A stretch of DNA of 21,518 bases from positions 1 to 21,518 of the forward strand of contig JBQTIQ010000097.1 in the NCBI GenBank assembly GCA_052387955.1, in the 5' to 3' direction. Below the pieces are notes generated by a model. It worked only from the letters and a program-made list of their open reading frames with translations, was not told the DNA's origin and searched no databases. Of this stretch, positions 1-6,073 are shown one piece after another (position 1 is the stretch's first letter; every line of letters begins with the position of its first letter). This stretch comes from JBQTIQ01 sp052387955. GTDB taxonomy: Bacteria; Actinomycetota; Acidimicrobiia; Acidimicrobiales; JACDCH01. The position numbers and the translations under genes were made by a program.

Positions 1-412
1 CGTGGGTCTTGAACATCAGGTTGAACTGGCGGGCCTCGGTGAAGCTGTCGGTCGCCCCGCAGCTCGGACAGGTGCGGGGATCGTCGAGCTTGTCGAGCCG
101 GAACCGCTCCCGGCAGCTGCGGCAGTCGACCAGCGGATCGGTGAACGACGCCAGGTGGCCCGACGCCTCCCAGATGGCGGGCGGCGACAAGATGGCGGCG
201 TCGAGCCCCACCACGTCGGACCGGAGCTGGACCATCGAGCGCCACCAGGCGTCCTTGACGTTGCGCAGCAGCAGCGAGCCCAGGGGGCCGTAGTCGTAGG
301 TGGAGCGGAAGCCGCCGTAGATCTCGGCCGAGGGGAAGACGAAACCCCTGCGTTTGCAGAGATTGACGACCTTGTCGAACAGGCTCGGGTCGGCCACCGG
401 CTCATCGGGCAT
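1..412 (-). CDS. glyS: Glycyl-tRNA synthetase, N-terminal part (runs off left edge)
   Basis: This is the dimeric (alpha2) class II glycyl-tRNA synthetase, which charges tRNA-Gly in the cytoplasm. Only the first 137 codons lie in the window. I translated the reverse complement from the ATG at 412-410. It opens with a 'LFDKVVNLCKRRGFVFPSAE' block followed by IYGGFRSTYDYGPLG, the motif 1 region typical of the family. Two CxxC pairs follow near residues 97-116 (CRSC and CPSC), as in the zinc-binding insertion of bacterial and eukaryotic alpha2 enzymes, and the fragment ends in FNLMFKTH. A TAGTGT -10-like hexamer ends 8 nt before the ATG and no Shine-Dalgarno sequence is seen, so a leaderless mRNA is likely. 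It is divergent from the RDD gene with only 42 bp between the two starts. The family call is secure; the rest of the protein is outside the window. Confidence 0.95.
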   Translation of the reverse strand, partial: MPDEPVADPSLFDKVVNLCKRRGFVFPSAEIYGGFRSTYDYGPLGSLLLRNVKDAWWRSMVQLRSDVVGLDAAILSPPAIWEASGHLASFTDPLVDCRSCRERFRLDKLDDPRTCPSCGATDSFTEARQFNLMFKTH

Positions 413-420
413 GGCTCCGA

Positions 421-426
421 ACACTA
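421..426 (-). promoter_or_regulatory. Predicted -10 element of glyS (TAGTGT)
   Basis: On the minus strand TAGTGT matches the actinobacterial TANNNT -10 pattern and lies 8 nt before the glyS ATG. Transcription would start at or next to the start codon. No convincing -35 element is visible. This is inferred from spacing and shared layout with other genes in the window. Confidence 0.4.
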
Positions 427-454
427 CCGGTGCGCATGGGGAAGACTGGCCGCC

Positions 455-1318
455 GTGGCCCCCTACCCGTACGCCGCCCCCGGGCCCTACGTCGATCCCA
501 CCCAGGTGATCGGCCGGCGCATCGGGGCGTTCTTCATCGACGCGCTGATCGTCTTCGTCCTCGCCGTCGCCGTCCTCGCCGCCACCGCCGAACGCCTGAC
601 GCTCGACGAGGCCCTCGGCCGGGGGTGCGAAGTCGACCAGGTGAGCGGCGACGGCCGCACCACCCAGTTGACCTGTGGCAGCCGGTTCGCCATCGCCGTC
701 GACGACGACGCGTTCCTCATCGACCCGGCCCCCCTGCTGGCCGTCACCCTCGTGTTCGGGTTCGCCTACTTCGCCGGGCTGCAGGGGCTGACGGGAGCGA
801 CCGTCGGGAAGTTCGCCACCGGCATCCGGGTGGTCGGCCAGGACGGCCACATCTGCGGCCCGCTGCGGGCGGCCGGCCGCTGGGTGGTGTTCGCCGTCGA
901 CGGCCCGCTCTCGCTGTTCCTGTGCGGCCTGATCACGTCGCTGGTGTCCAAGGGACACCGGCGCCTGGGCGACATGGCGGCGGGCACGTTCGTGATCGCC
1001 AAGGGCTATGTCGGCTACCCGGTGACGCCGGGCGCCGCCCCGGGCTCCGTCGCCCCGGTCGGTGGTTACGCGGCGCCGCCGGCGGGCTACCAGCAAGCCC
1101 CGCCGGGCTACGGCACCCCTCCGCCCGCCGCCGGCACCTGGCCCGCCGGGCCGGAGGCCGCCCCCACCGCGGGCCCGGTCGCCCCGGCGCCGAGCGCCGC
1201 CACCCCCGAACAACCCCAATGGGACGCCGACCTGGGCACGTGGGTCGTCCGCGACCCCGCCACCGGCCGCATCCGCCGCTGGGACCAGCCCACCCAGCGC
1301 TGGGTCTCCATCGGCTGA
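455..1318 (+). CDS. RDD family membrane protein with Pro/Ala/Gly-rich tail
   Basis: An RDD-domain integral membrane protein of about 287 residues. The RDD signature is visible: RRIGAFFIDALIVFVL near residues 21-36 (Arg plus Asp in the first membrane segment) and HRRLGDMAAGTFVIAK near 168-183 (the last Asp). Three hydrophobic segments lie near residues 24-45, 93-112 and 140-165. A loop with two cysteines (near 58 and 74) sits between the first two. After the domain comes about 60 residues rich in Pro, Gly and Ala, then a Trp-rich end (WDADLGTWV...RRWDQPTQRWVSIG). Some RDD proteins have been linked to ion transport, but the substrate here is unknown. The GTG at 455 was chosen because GGGGA lies about 12 nt upstream and the protein begins with the usual short Pro/Tyr-rich lead. 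The same frame is open further upstream, but that stretch is antisense to glyS. Confidence 0.85.
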   Translation: MAPYPYAAPGPYVDPTQVIGRRIGAFFIDALIVFVLAVAVLAATAERLTLDEALGRGCEVDQVSGDGRTTQLTCGSRFAIAVDDDAFLIDPAPLLAVTLVFGFAYFAGLQGLTGATVGKFATGIRVVGQDGHICGPLRAAGRWVVFAVDGPLSLFLCGLITSLVSKGHRRLGDMAAGTFVIAKGYVGYPVTPGAAPGSVAPVGGYAAPPAGYQQAPPGYGTPPPAAGTWPAGPEAAPTAGPVAPAPSAATPEQPQWDADLGTWVVRDPATGRIRRWDQPTQRWVSIG

Positions 1319-1335
1319 GGGCTCGGAAGCTCATC

Positions 1336-2055
1336 TCAGGCCAAGTCGAGCACGGACACCGATCGGAGGCGGCGCTCGAGGTGGTGTTCGAGGGCGCGGG
1401 TGGCGAGATGGTCGAACTCGGCCACCTCGGCGCCCGAGGCCGTCCCGGCCAGAGCGGAGCCGAGCCCGCCACCGAGCACCAGCCGAAGCAGGGCCACGGT
1501 CAGAGCCGAGACCTTGGTCCCACGCCGGTGGGCGCCGCACAGCAACCCGCCCTGGTCGAGGTCGAACGCCACCAGGCCGTCGGCGGCGCCGCACACGACG
1601 CACGCTTCGACCAGGGGCCGGTAGCCCTCCAGCGCCAGCAGCTTGAAGAAGAAGGCGGGGACGATCAGGGGATGGTCCCCGGCCGCCAACGTCCGCAATG
1701 CCCCGAGCAGCATCGTGTACATGCGGGGCGCGGCCTCGCCCTCTTCGGTCATGAGGTCGGTGGCCTCCAGCAGGCTGGCCGCCCGGGCGATCCGGTCGAG
1801 GTCGTCCCGCAGCGCCCGGAAATGGTCGATCGACTCCGCCTGGGTGATGGTGTCGAGGTCGCGGCCCTCGTAGAGCTGCAGGGCGACGTGGCTCATGGGC
1901 TCGAGCCGTGACCCGAACCGGGAAAGGGTCTTGCGGACCCCCTTGGCCACGGCCCGGACCTTGCCCCTGCCCCGGGTGAGCACGACGATGATGCGGTCGG
2001 CCTCGCCCAGCCGGTACGTGCGCAGGATCACGCCCTCGTCGCGGTACAGGGCCAC
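1336..2055 (-). CDS. recO: DNA repair protein RecO
   Basis: RecO works in the RecFOR pathway: it binds single-stranded DNA and helps load RecA at gaps. The product is 239 residues, a normal length. An N-terminal OB-fold region (LYRDEGVILRTYRLGEADRI and RGRGKVRAVAKGVRK) is followed by a helical region. A zinc-knuckle-like CVVCGA and GGLLCGAHR stretch lies near residues 160-185. I chose the GTG at 2055, which places VALYRDEGVIL at the start as in the family. A start 12 codons upstream (ATG at 2091) lies inside a repeated hairpin element, so it is less likely. No clear Shine-Dalgarno precedes the GTG. The gene lies 95 bp downstream of uppS on the same strand, with two hairpins and the repeat between them, so co-transcription may be partial. 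Confidence 0.92.
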   Translation of the reverse strand: MALYRDEGVILRTYRLGEADRIIVVLTRGRGKVRAVAKGVRKTLSRFGSRLEPMSHVALQLYEGRDLDTITQAESIDHFRALRDDLDRIARAASLLEATDLMTEEGEAAPRMYTMLLGALRTLAAGDHPLIVPAFFFKLLALEGYRPLVEACVVCGAADGLVAFDLDQGGLLCGAHRRGTKVSALTVALLRLVLGGGLGSALAGTASGAEVAEFDHLATRALEHHLERRLRSVSVLDLA

Positions 2056-2068
2056 GTCAGGGCCAGCC

Positions 2069-2097
2069 GTGGGGCTGTGCCCCACACCCATCGCCGC
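2069..2097 (-). repeat. Hairpin repeat, copy 1 (before recO)
   Basis: A perfect stem of GTGGGGC and GCCCCAC with a 3-nt TGT loop lies at 2069-2085 and is followed by a conserved flank ACCCATCGCCG. A near-identical unit occurs at 11452-11480, and a more diverged one at about 13282-13309. All three have the same orientation relative to the minus-strand gene they precede. It looks like a small dispersed REP-type palindrome. Confidence 0.6.
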
Positions 2098-2100
2098 CGG

Positions 2101-2116
2101 GCGAGCTGGCGCTCGC
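2101..2116. repeat. Inverted repeat between uppS and recO
   Basis: GCGAGC and GCTCGC form a perfect 6-bp stem with a 4-nt TGGC loop. It lies between the uppS terminator-like hairpin and the dispersed repeat before recO. It could be part of an mRNA processing or attenuation region; no function can be assigned. Confidence 0.4.
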
Positions 2117-2122
2117 GCCGTC

Positions 2123-2157
2123 GGCCTGAAGTGCTTGCTTCGCTCGCATTTCAGGCC
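2123..2157 (-). terminator. Hairpin overlapping the uppS stop codon
   Basis: Two 12-nt arms (2123-2134 and 2146-2157) pair fully with one G-U pair, and the loop is 11 nt. The uppS stop codon (2153-2151) lies in one arm. No U-tract follows, as is common for terminator hairpins in GC-rich actinobacteria. It may attenuate rather than stop transcription, because recO follows on the same strand. Confidence 0.5.
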
Positions 2158-2924
2158 CCAGGAGGGTCAGACTTGCTCTCGACGGCCCCGAAACGGCGGT
2201 CGCGCTGTTGGTACTCGCGCACCGCGTCGAAGAGGTGGTCGCGGCGGAAGTCGGGCCACAACAGGTCGGTGAAGATCAGCTCGCTGTAGGCCAGCTGCCA
2301 CAACAGGAAGTTGGAGATGCGGTGCTCGCCCGATGTCCTCACCACCATCTCGGGATCGGGCATGCCGGGCTCGTAGAGGTGGGCGCGGATCACCTTCTCG
2401 TCGATCTTGCGGGCGGGGATGCCCTCGTTGACGATGGCCCTCACCGCGTCGACGATCTCGGCCCGGCCGCCGTAGTTGAATGCGATCGTGAGCGTGAGCC
2501 GCCGGTTGTCGCGGGTCATGTCCTCCGATTCGCGGATTCGGTTCAGGACGCCTCGTGGCACCCGCCAGTCGCGTCGCCCGGTGAACCGGATCCGCACGCC
2601 CCACTCCTTGAGGTCGCCGCGGTAGTTGAGGAGCAGCCGCTGGTTGAAGTCCATGAGGAACCGGACCTCGTCGAGGGGGCGCTTCCAGTTCTCGGTGGAG
2701 AAGGCGTACACCGTGAACCAGCTGAGCCCGAGCTCGAGGGCACCCTGGACCGCTTCGAACCAGGCCTCCTCACCGGCCTGGTGGCCCTCGGTGCGCTTGA
2801 GCCCGCGCTGCTTGGCCCAGCGCCCGTTGCCATCCATGACCGCGCCCACATGGACGGGGACCCGGTCGGGGTCGATCCCGGGGATCTCCCGCGCCGTTCG
2901 GAATCCAGGCGGCAGCGGGTCCAC
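2151..2924 (-). CDS. uppS: Isoprenyl transferase (undecaprenyl/polyprenyl diphosphate synthase)
   Basis: A cis-prenyltransferase of 257 residues that extends an allylic diphosphate with isopentenyl diphosphate to make the lipid carrier for cell-wall synthesis. The hallmark VGAVMDGNGRWAKQRG is present near residues 26-41, with the catalytic Asp at 31. HQAGEEA, YAFSTENWKRP and the C-terminal RTSGEHRISNFLLWQLAYSE and WPDF blocks are all intact. The open frame continues far upstream across the divergent YihY gene, but that part is an antisense shadow. The GTG at 2924 puts the active-site Asp at the usual distance from the N-terminus. TACGTT lies 7 nt before this GTG and no Shine-Dalgarno is seen, which points to a leaderless mRNA. 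Actinobacteria often have two paralogues of different product length, and the sequence alone does not show which this is. Confidence 0.95.
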   Translation of the reverse strand: MDPLPPGFRTAREIPGIDPDRVPVHVGAVMDGNGRWAKQRGLKRTEGHQAGEEAWFEAVQGALELGLSWFTVYAFSTENWKRPLDEVRFLMDFNQRLLLNYRGDLKEWGVRIRFTGRRDWRVPRGVLNRIRESEDMTRDNRRLTLTIAFNYGGRAEIVDAVRAIVNEGIPARKIDEKVIRAHLYEPGMPDPEMVVRTSGEHRISNFLLWQLAYSELIFTDLLWPDFRRDHLFDAVREYQQRDRRFGAVESKSDPPGA

Positions 2925-2930
2925 GGTTTG

Positions 2931-2937
2931 TAACGTA
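2931..2937. promoter_or_regulatory. Overlapping divergent -10 elements (uppS / yihY)
   Basis: The heptamer TAACGTA reads TAACGT on the plus strand and TACGTT on the minus strand, so both strands match TANNNT over the same bases. The minus element lies 7 nt before the uppS GTG. The plus element would give a leader of about 18 nt for the YihY-family gene, enough to hold its GGGGAGG ribosome-binding site. This is inferred from sequence only. Confidence 0.45.
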
Positions 2938-2960
2938 GCCCCGGGGAGGTAACTAGGACG

Positions 2961-3863
2961 ATGCGCGCGCGACTGGAGCGGCTCGGGGAGCGCTATCGCT
3001 TGCTGGGCTTGGCGCTCAAGGTGCAGGAGCGCTTCGGCGACGTCCAAGGGGCCGTCTACGCCAAGGCCCTGACCCTCTCCTTGTTCCTGTCGGTGTTCCC
3101 GCTGCTGTTGGTGGCCACAGCCGTAGTCGGCTTCCTCGCCGCCGGCGACAGCAACCTCACCAACGACGTGGTCGAGAAGCTCGGCCTCACCGGCTCGGCG
3201 GCCGACAGCATCGGCAATGCCATCGAAGCGGCCCAGAAGAGCCGGCGCACGGCGAGCGTGATCGGTTTCCTGGGCCTGGTGCTGTCGGCTTTGGGCATCG
3301 TCTCGGGCATGCAGATCGCCATCGACCGGCCGTGGCAGTCGAAGGGCCGCGGGTTCAAGGACACCCCCAAAGGGCTGGGATGGCTCGTGGGCGCCGGGCT
3401 CCTGCTGGCGGCGTCGGGGTACATCACCGGCAAGGTCGTCGGCATGGGCAGCCTGGCGGCGTCCTACGCGGTGCTGATCACCGCGATCATGAACGTGATG
3501 CTGTTCTGGTTCACCTTCGGTGTACTGGGCTCGATCAAGGTCGGCTGGAAGCCGCTGTTGCCCGGTGCGGTCGCGGCCGGCGTCGGGCTCCAGGCCCTGA
3601 CCACGATCGGGGCCTACTACGTGCCCCGGGCGGTGGCGTCCTCGTCGGCCCTCTACGGTGCCATCGGCGTCGTGTTCGCCATCCTGGGCTGGCTCTACGT
3701 CTTCGGTCGTCTGGTCGTGTACGCCGCCACCCTCAACGTTGTGCTCTACGAACGCGACAAGGGCACCGTCACCGTCGACCTCGAAGCTCCCCGCGTCCCG
3801 GGAGCGACCCCGGTCGAGGCCCAGCGCTCGGGCGTCGTGGTGGGGGCCGCAGCGGCGAAGTAG
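2961..3863 (+). CDS. YihY/BrkB family inner-membrane protein
   Basis: A 300-residue polytopic membrane protein of the YihY/virulence factor BrkB family, whose biochemical role is not settled. A cytoplasmic N-terminus (about 30 residues) is followed by 'GAVYAKALTLSLFLSVFPLLLV' near residues 30-51, the family's first membrane segment. Further hydrophobic segments lie near 98-116, 138-157, 163-190, 198-220 and 226-252. A soluble loop at about 65-97 carries the family's LGLTGSAADSI block. The short polar tail ends GVVVGAAAAK. The ATG at 2961 is preceded by GGGGAGG about 11 nt upstream and AGGA immediately upstream. The gene is divergent from uppS across a shared promoter region and is followed by a hairpin before dinG. 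It is not an RNase, despite the old 'RNase BN' label sometimes given to this family. Confidence 0.88.
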   Translation: MRARLERLGERYRLLGLALKVQERFGDVQGAVYAKALTLSLFLSVFPLLLVATAVVGFLAAGDSNLTNDVVEKLGLTGSAADSIGNAIEAAQKSRRTASVIGFLGLVLSALGIVSGMQIAIDRPWQSKGRGFKDTPKGLGWLVGAGLLLAASGYITGKVVGMGSLAASYAVLITAIMNVMLFWFTFGVLGSIKVGWKPLLPGAVAAGVGLQALTTIGAYYVPRAVASSSALYGAIGVVFAILGWLYVFGRLVVYAATLNVVLYERDKGTVTVDLEAPRVPGATPVEAQRSGVVVGAAAAK

Positions 3864-3901
3864 TCGTCGGTACCGAACCAGAGGCCGTTCCCCCTCACCG
3901 C

Positions 3902-3925
3902 GCCCGCGCCTGCGGTCACGCGGGC
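3902..3925 (+). terminator. GC-rich hairpin downstream of the YihY-family gene
   Basis: GCCCGCG and CGCGGGC form a perfect 7-bp stem with a 10-nt loop. It lies 39 bp after the YihY-family stop codon and just before the predicted dinG promoter. It has no U-tract, so a weak terminator or a regulatory palindrome are both possible. Confidence 0.4.
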
Positions 3926-3929
3926 CTGG

Positions 3930-3935
3930 GACACT
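3930..3935 (+). promoter_or_regulatory. Predicted -10 element of dinG (GACACT)
   Basis: GACACT resembles TANNNT except for its first base and ends exactly 6 nt before the GTG start, the same spacing as the stronger leaderless candidates in this window. There is no Shine-Dalgarno in the gap. This is a weak call. Confidence 0.3.
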
Positions 3936-3941
3936 GGGCGG

Positions 3942-5837
3942 GTGGATGCTCTCGCCGCCCTCGACGACGTCGTCGGGGCGCTTCCCGGGGGCGGCGAGAC
4001 GCGGCCCGGACAGAGGACGATGGCGGCGGCGGTGGAGCGGGCCATCGCCAGCGGGCGCCACCTGGTCGCCCAGGCCGGGACCGGTACGGGGAAGTCACTC
4101 GCCTACCTCGTGCCCGCCATCGAGTCCGGGTGCAAGGTGGTCGTAGCCACCGCCACCAGAGCCCTCCAGGACCAGTTGGTGGGCAAGGACCTCCCGTTCC
4201 TGGCCGCGCAGCTCGAGCGCCCCTTCGACTTCCGGGCCCTGAAGGGCAGGTCCAACTATCTCTGCTGGCAGCGGGCCCGGGAGGCGTTGGCCGACGCCGA
4301 CCAACTCGCCCTCGACGTGGGGGGCGCCCCCGCCGTCGCCGATCAGGTGCGCCGATTGGTCGAATGGGCGGCGACGTCGGGCACCGAGACCGGCGACCGG
4401 GCCGAGCTGCCCTTCGAGCCCGCGACCCGGGCGTGGGCCGCGGTGAGCGTGTCGGCCCGCGAATGCCCGGGCGCGTCGAGGTGCCCGTCGGGGGACGCCT
4501 GCTTCGCTGAGCGGGTGCGCGACGCCGCCCACGCCGCCGACGTCATCGTGGTCAACACCCACCTCTACGGCGCCCACCTGGCCTCGGGCCGGGTGATGTT
4601 GCCGGTTCACGACGTCGTCGTGTTCGACGAAGCCCATCAACTCGAAGAAGTGGTGGCCGACACCGCCGGCTTCGAGATCAGCGCCGGCAGCTTCGCCCAT
4701 CTGGGCCGAGCGGTGGCCGGTGTGCTCAGTGATCCCCGCCTCCTCCAGGACCTGGGCGCCACCGGCGGCCAGCTCTCCGACGCGCTGGCCGCCCACTACG
4801 GACGCCGGGTGCGACGGGCCGACGGGGCGCTGGCCGCGGTGCTGGAGGCAGGCCGGGGCCGCGTGGCGGCAGCGCTGGCGGCGCTGCGCCGGGTCGACTC
4901 CGACGTCGGCGACGTGGCCGCCCGGAAATCCCGGGCGGTGAAGGCGGCTACCACCCTGGCGGACGAGATCGACGCGTTCGGGGCCCTGAGCGACGCCCAG
5001 GTGGCGTGGGTCGAGGGGACGGCGGAGACGCCGCGGCTGCGGGTGGCACCGATCGAGGTAACCGACACGCTGGCGCCCTTGTGGGACGAAGCCACGGTCG
5101 TGCTCACCAGCGCCACCATCCCGGCACGGCTGAACGAGCGCCTGGGCATTCCCTACGGCAAGTTCGACGTGATCGACGTCGGCAGCCCCTTCGACTTTGC
5201 CGCCCACGCTGTCCTGTACTGCGCCGCCCACCTCCCCGACCCCCGCTCGGCGGCCTACGAGGCAGCCTCCCACGACGAGCTGGCCGCCCTCGTGGACGCG
5301 GCCGGGGGCCGCACCCTGGCGTTGTTCACCTCGTGGCGGGCGATGACGGCAGCGGTCGATGCCCTCCGGCCCCGGCTGGCGTTCACCGTGCTCGCCCAAG
5401 GTGACCTCCCCAAGCCGGCGCTGGTGGCCGCGTTCGCGGCCGACGAGGCGACCTGCCTGTTCGCCACCATCAGCTTCTGGCAGGGCGTCGACGTCCCCGG
5501 GCCCACGCTCTCGCTCGTCACGATCGACCGGCTCCCGTTCCCCCGGCCCGACGAGCCCCGGCTCCAGGCCCGGCGCGAGCGAGCCCGCCAGAACGCCTTC
5601 GAAGCCGTCGACCTACCCCGGGCGGCCATGCTGTTGGCCCAGGGCGCGGGACGACTGGTGCGGGCGGCCGACGACCGGGGCGTGGTCGCTGTCCTCGATC
5701 CCCGCTTGGCCCGCGCCCGCTACCGGTGGGACCTGGTCCACGCCCTGCCCCCGATGCGGCGCACCCGGGACCGGGCCGAGGCCGAGCGTTTCCTGCACGC
5801 CGTGGTCGCCGGCCACGAGGTACCGCCGGTCCAGTAG
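3942..5837 (+). CDS. dinG: DinG/XPD-type ATP-dependent DNA helicase
   Basis: A superfamily 2 iron-sulfur helicase of 631 residues, likely unwinding damaged or structured DNA in the 5'-to-3' direction as DinG/YoaA/XPD proteins do. Walker A is QAGTGTGKS at residues 44-52 and the Walker B DEAH box is at 229-232. Four cysteines between these motifs (108, 175, 181 and 187) match the Fe-S cluster domain. The C-terminal helicase half includes VVLTSATI, FATISFWQGVD and LAQGAGRLVR. No DnaQ-like exonuclease domain is fused, unlike some Firmicutes DinG proteins. The GTG start at 3942 places Walker A at the usual distance, with RPGQ (Q-motif-like) near residue 27. A GACACT hexamer lies 6 nt before the start. 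The gene follows the YihY-family gene on the same strand but probably has its own promoter. Its separation from other repair genes gives no further hint of role. Confidence 0.93.
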   Translation: MDALAALDDVVGALPGGGETRPGQRTMAAAVERAIASGRHLVAQAGTGTGKSLAYLVPAIESGCKVVVATATRALQDQLVGKDLPFLAAQLERPFDFRALKGRSNYLCWQRAREALADADQLALDVGGAPAVADQVRRLVEWAATSGTETGDRAELPFEPATRAWAAVSVSARECPGASRCPSGDACFAERVRDAAHAADVIVVNTHLYGAHLASGRVMLPVHDVVVFDEAHQLEEVVADTAGFEISAGSFAHLGRAVAGVLSDPRLLQDLGATGGQLSDALAAHYGRRVRRADGALAAVLEAGRGRVAAALAALRRVDSDVGDVAARKSRAVKAATTLADEIDAFGALSDAQVAWVEGTAETPRLRVAPIEVTDTLAPLWDEATVVLTSATIPARLNERLGIPYGKFDVIDVGSPFDFAAHAVLYCAAHLPDPRSAAYEAASHDELAALVDAAGGRTLALFTSWRAMTAAVDALRPRLAFTVLAQGDLPKPALVAAFAADEATCLFATISFWQGVDVPGPTLSLVTIDRLPFPRPDEPRLQARRERARQNAFEAVDLPRAAMLLAQGAGRLVRAADDRGVVAVLDPRLARARYRWDLVHALPPMRRTRDRAEAERFLHAVVAGHEVPPVQ

Positions 5838-5897
5838 TCGCCGGACGGTCCGGTCCCGGTGCCGGCCCCGGGGGCCGTCAGCGTCCCTCGGCCCGGG

Positions 5898-6070
5898 TCA
5901 GGGCCGGTACCGCTGGAGGACGACGCCGGACCGGAAAGCCCTGGCCTCGACGAGGCGAACGGGGCCGAGCTCGGCGCCGGCGAACAGCCGCTGCCCCTCC
6001 CCGGCCACGAACGGGTTACGAACAGCCGGTACTCGTCGACGAGGCCGGAGGGGACCAGGTGTACGAGCCC
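5898..6070 (-). pseudogene. Remnant of a RibD_C/dihydrofolate-reductase-like gene (frameshifted)
   Basis: Reading the minus strand from about 6070 gives RGLVHLVPSGLVDEYRLFV. After a one-base shift near 6011-6019 it continues as NPFVAGEGQRLFAGAE, then LGPVRLVEARAFRSGVVLQRYRP and a TGA at 5900-5898. These two pieces together match the C-terminal end of RibD_C/dihydrofolate-reductase-like proteins (HGLVDE-L, hP-hlG-G-rLF, and hS-Gvv---Y-P at the end). One base is missing where a GTN AAC CCG would be expected. The N-terminal two thirds are absent and the remnant directly abuts the phosphoesterase stop codon. It is most likely a decayed gene end left by rearrangement. The match is by eye, and a chance resemblance is unlikely but not excluded. 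Confidence 0.55.
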
Positions 6071-6073
6071 TCG

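Noticed and set aside
2..454. An open plus-strand frame upstream of the RDD protein, which would make it 438 residues.
   Set aside because: It is antisense to glyS, whose protein sequence is clear on the minus strand.
2151..4061. An open frame of over 600 codons on the minus strand that extends uppS upstream.
   Set aside because: The upstream part is antisense to the YihY-family gene and dinG start and shows no family pattern. The family start is at about 2924.
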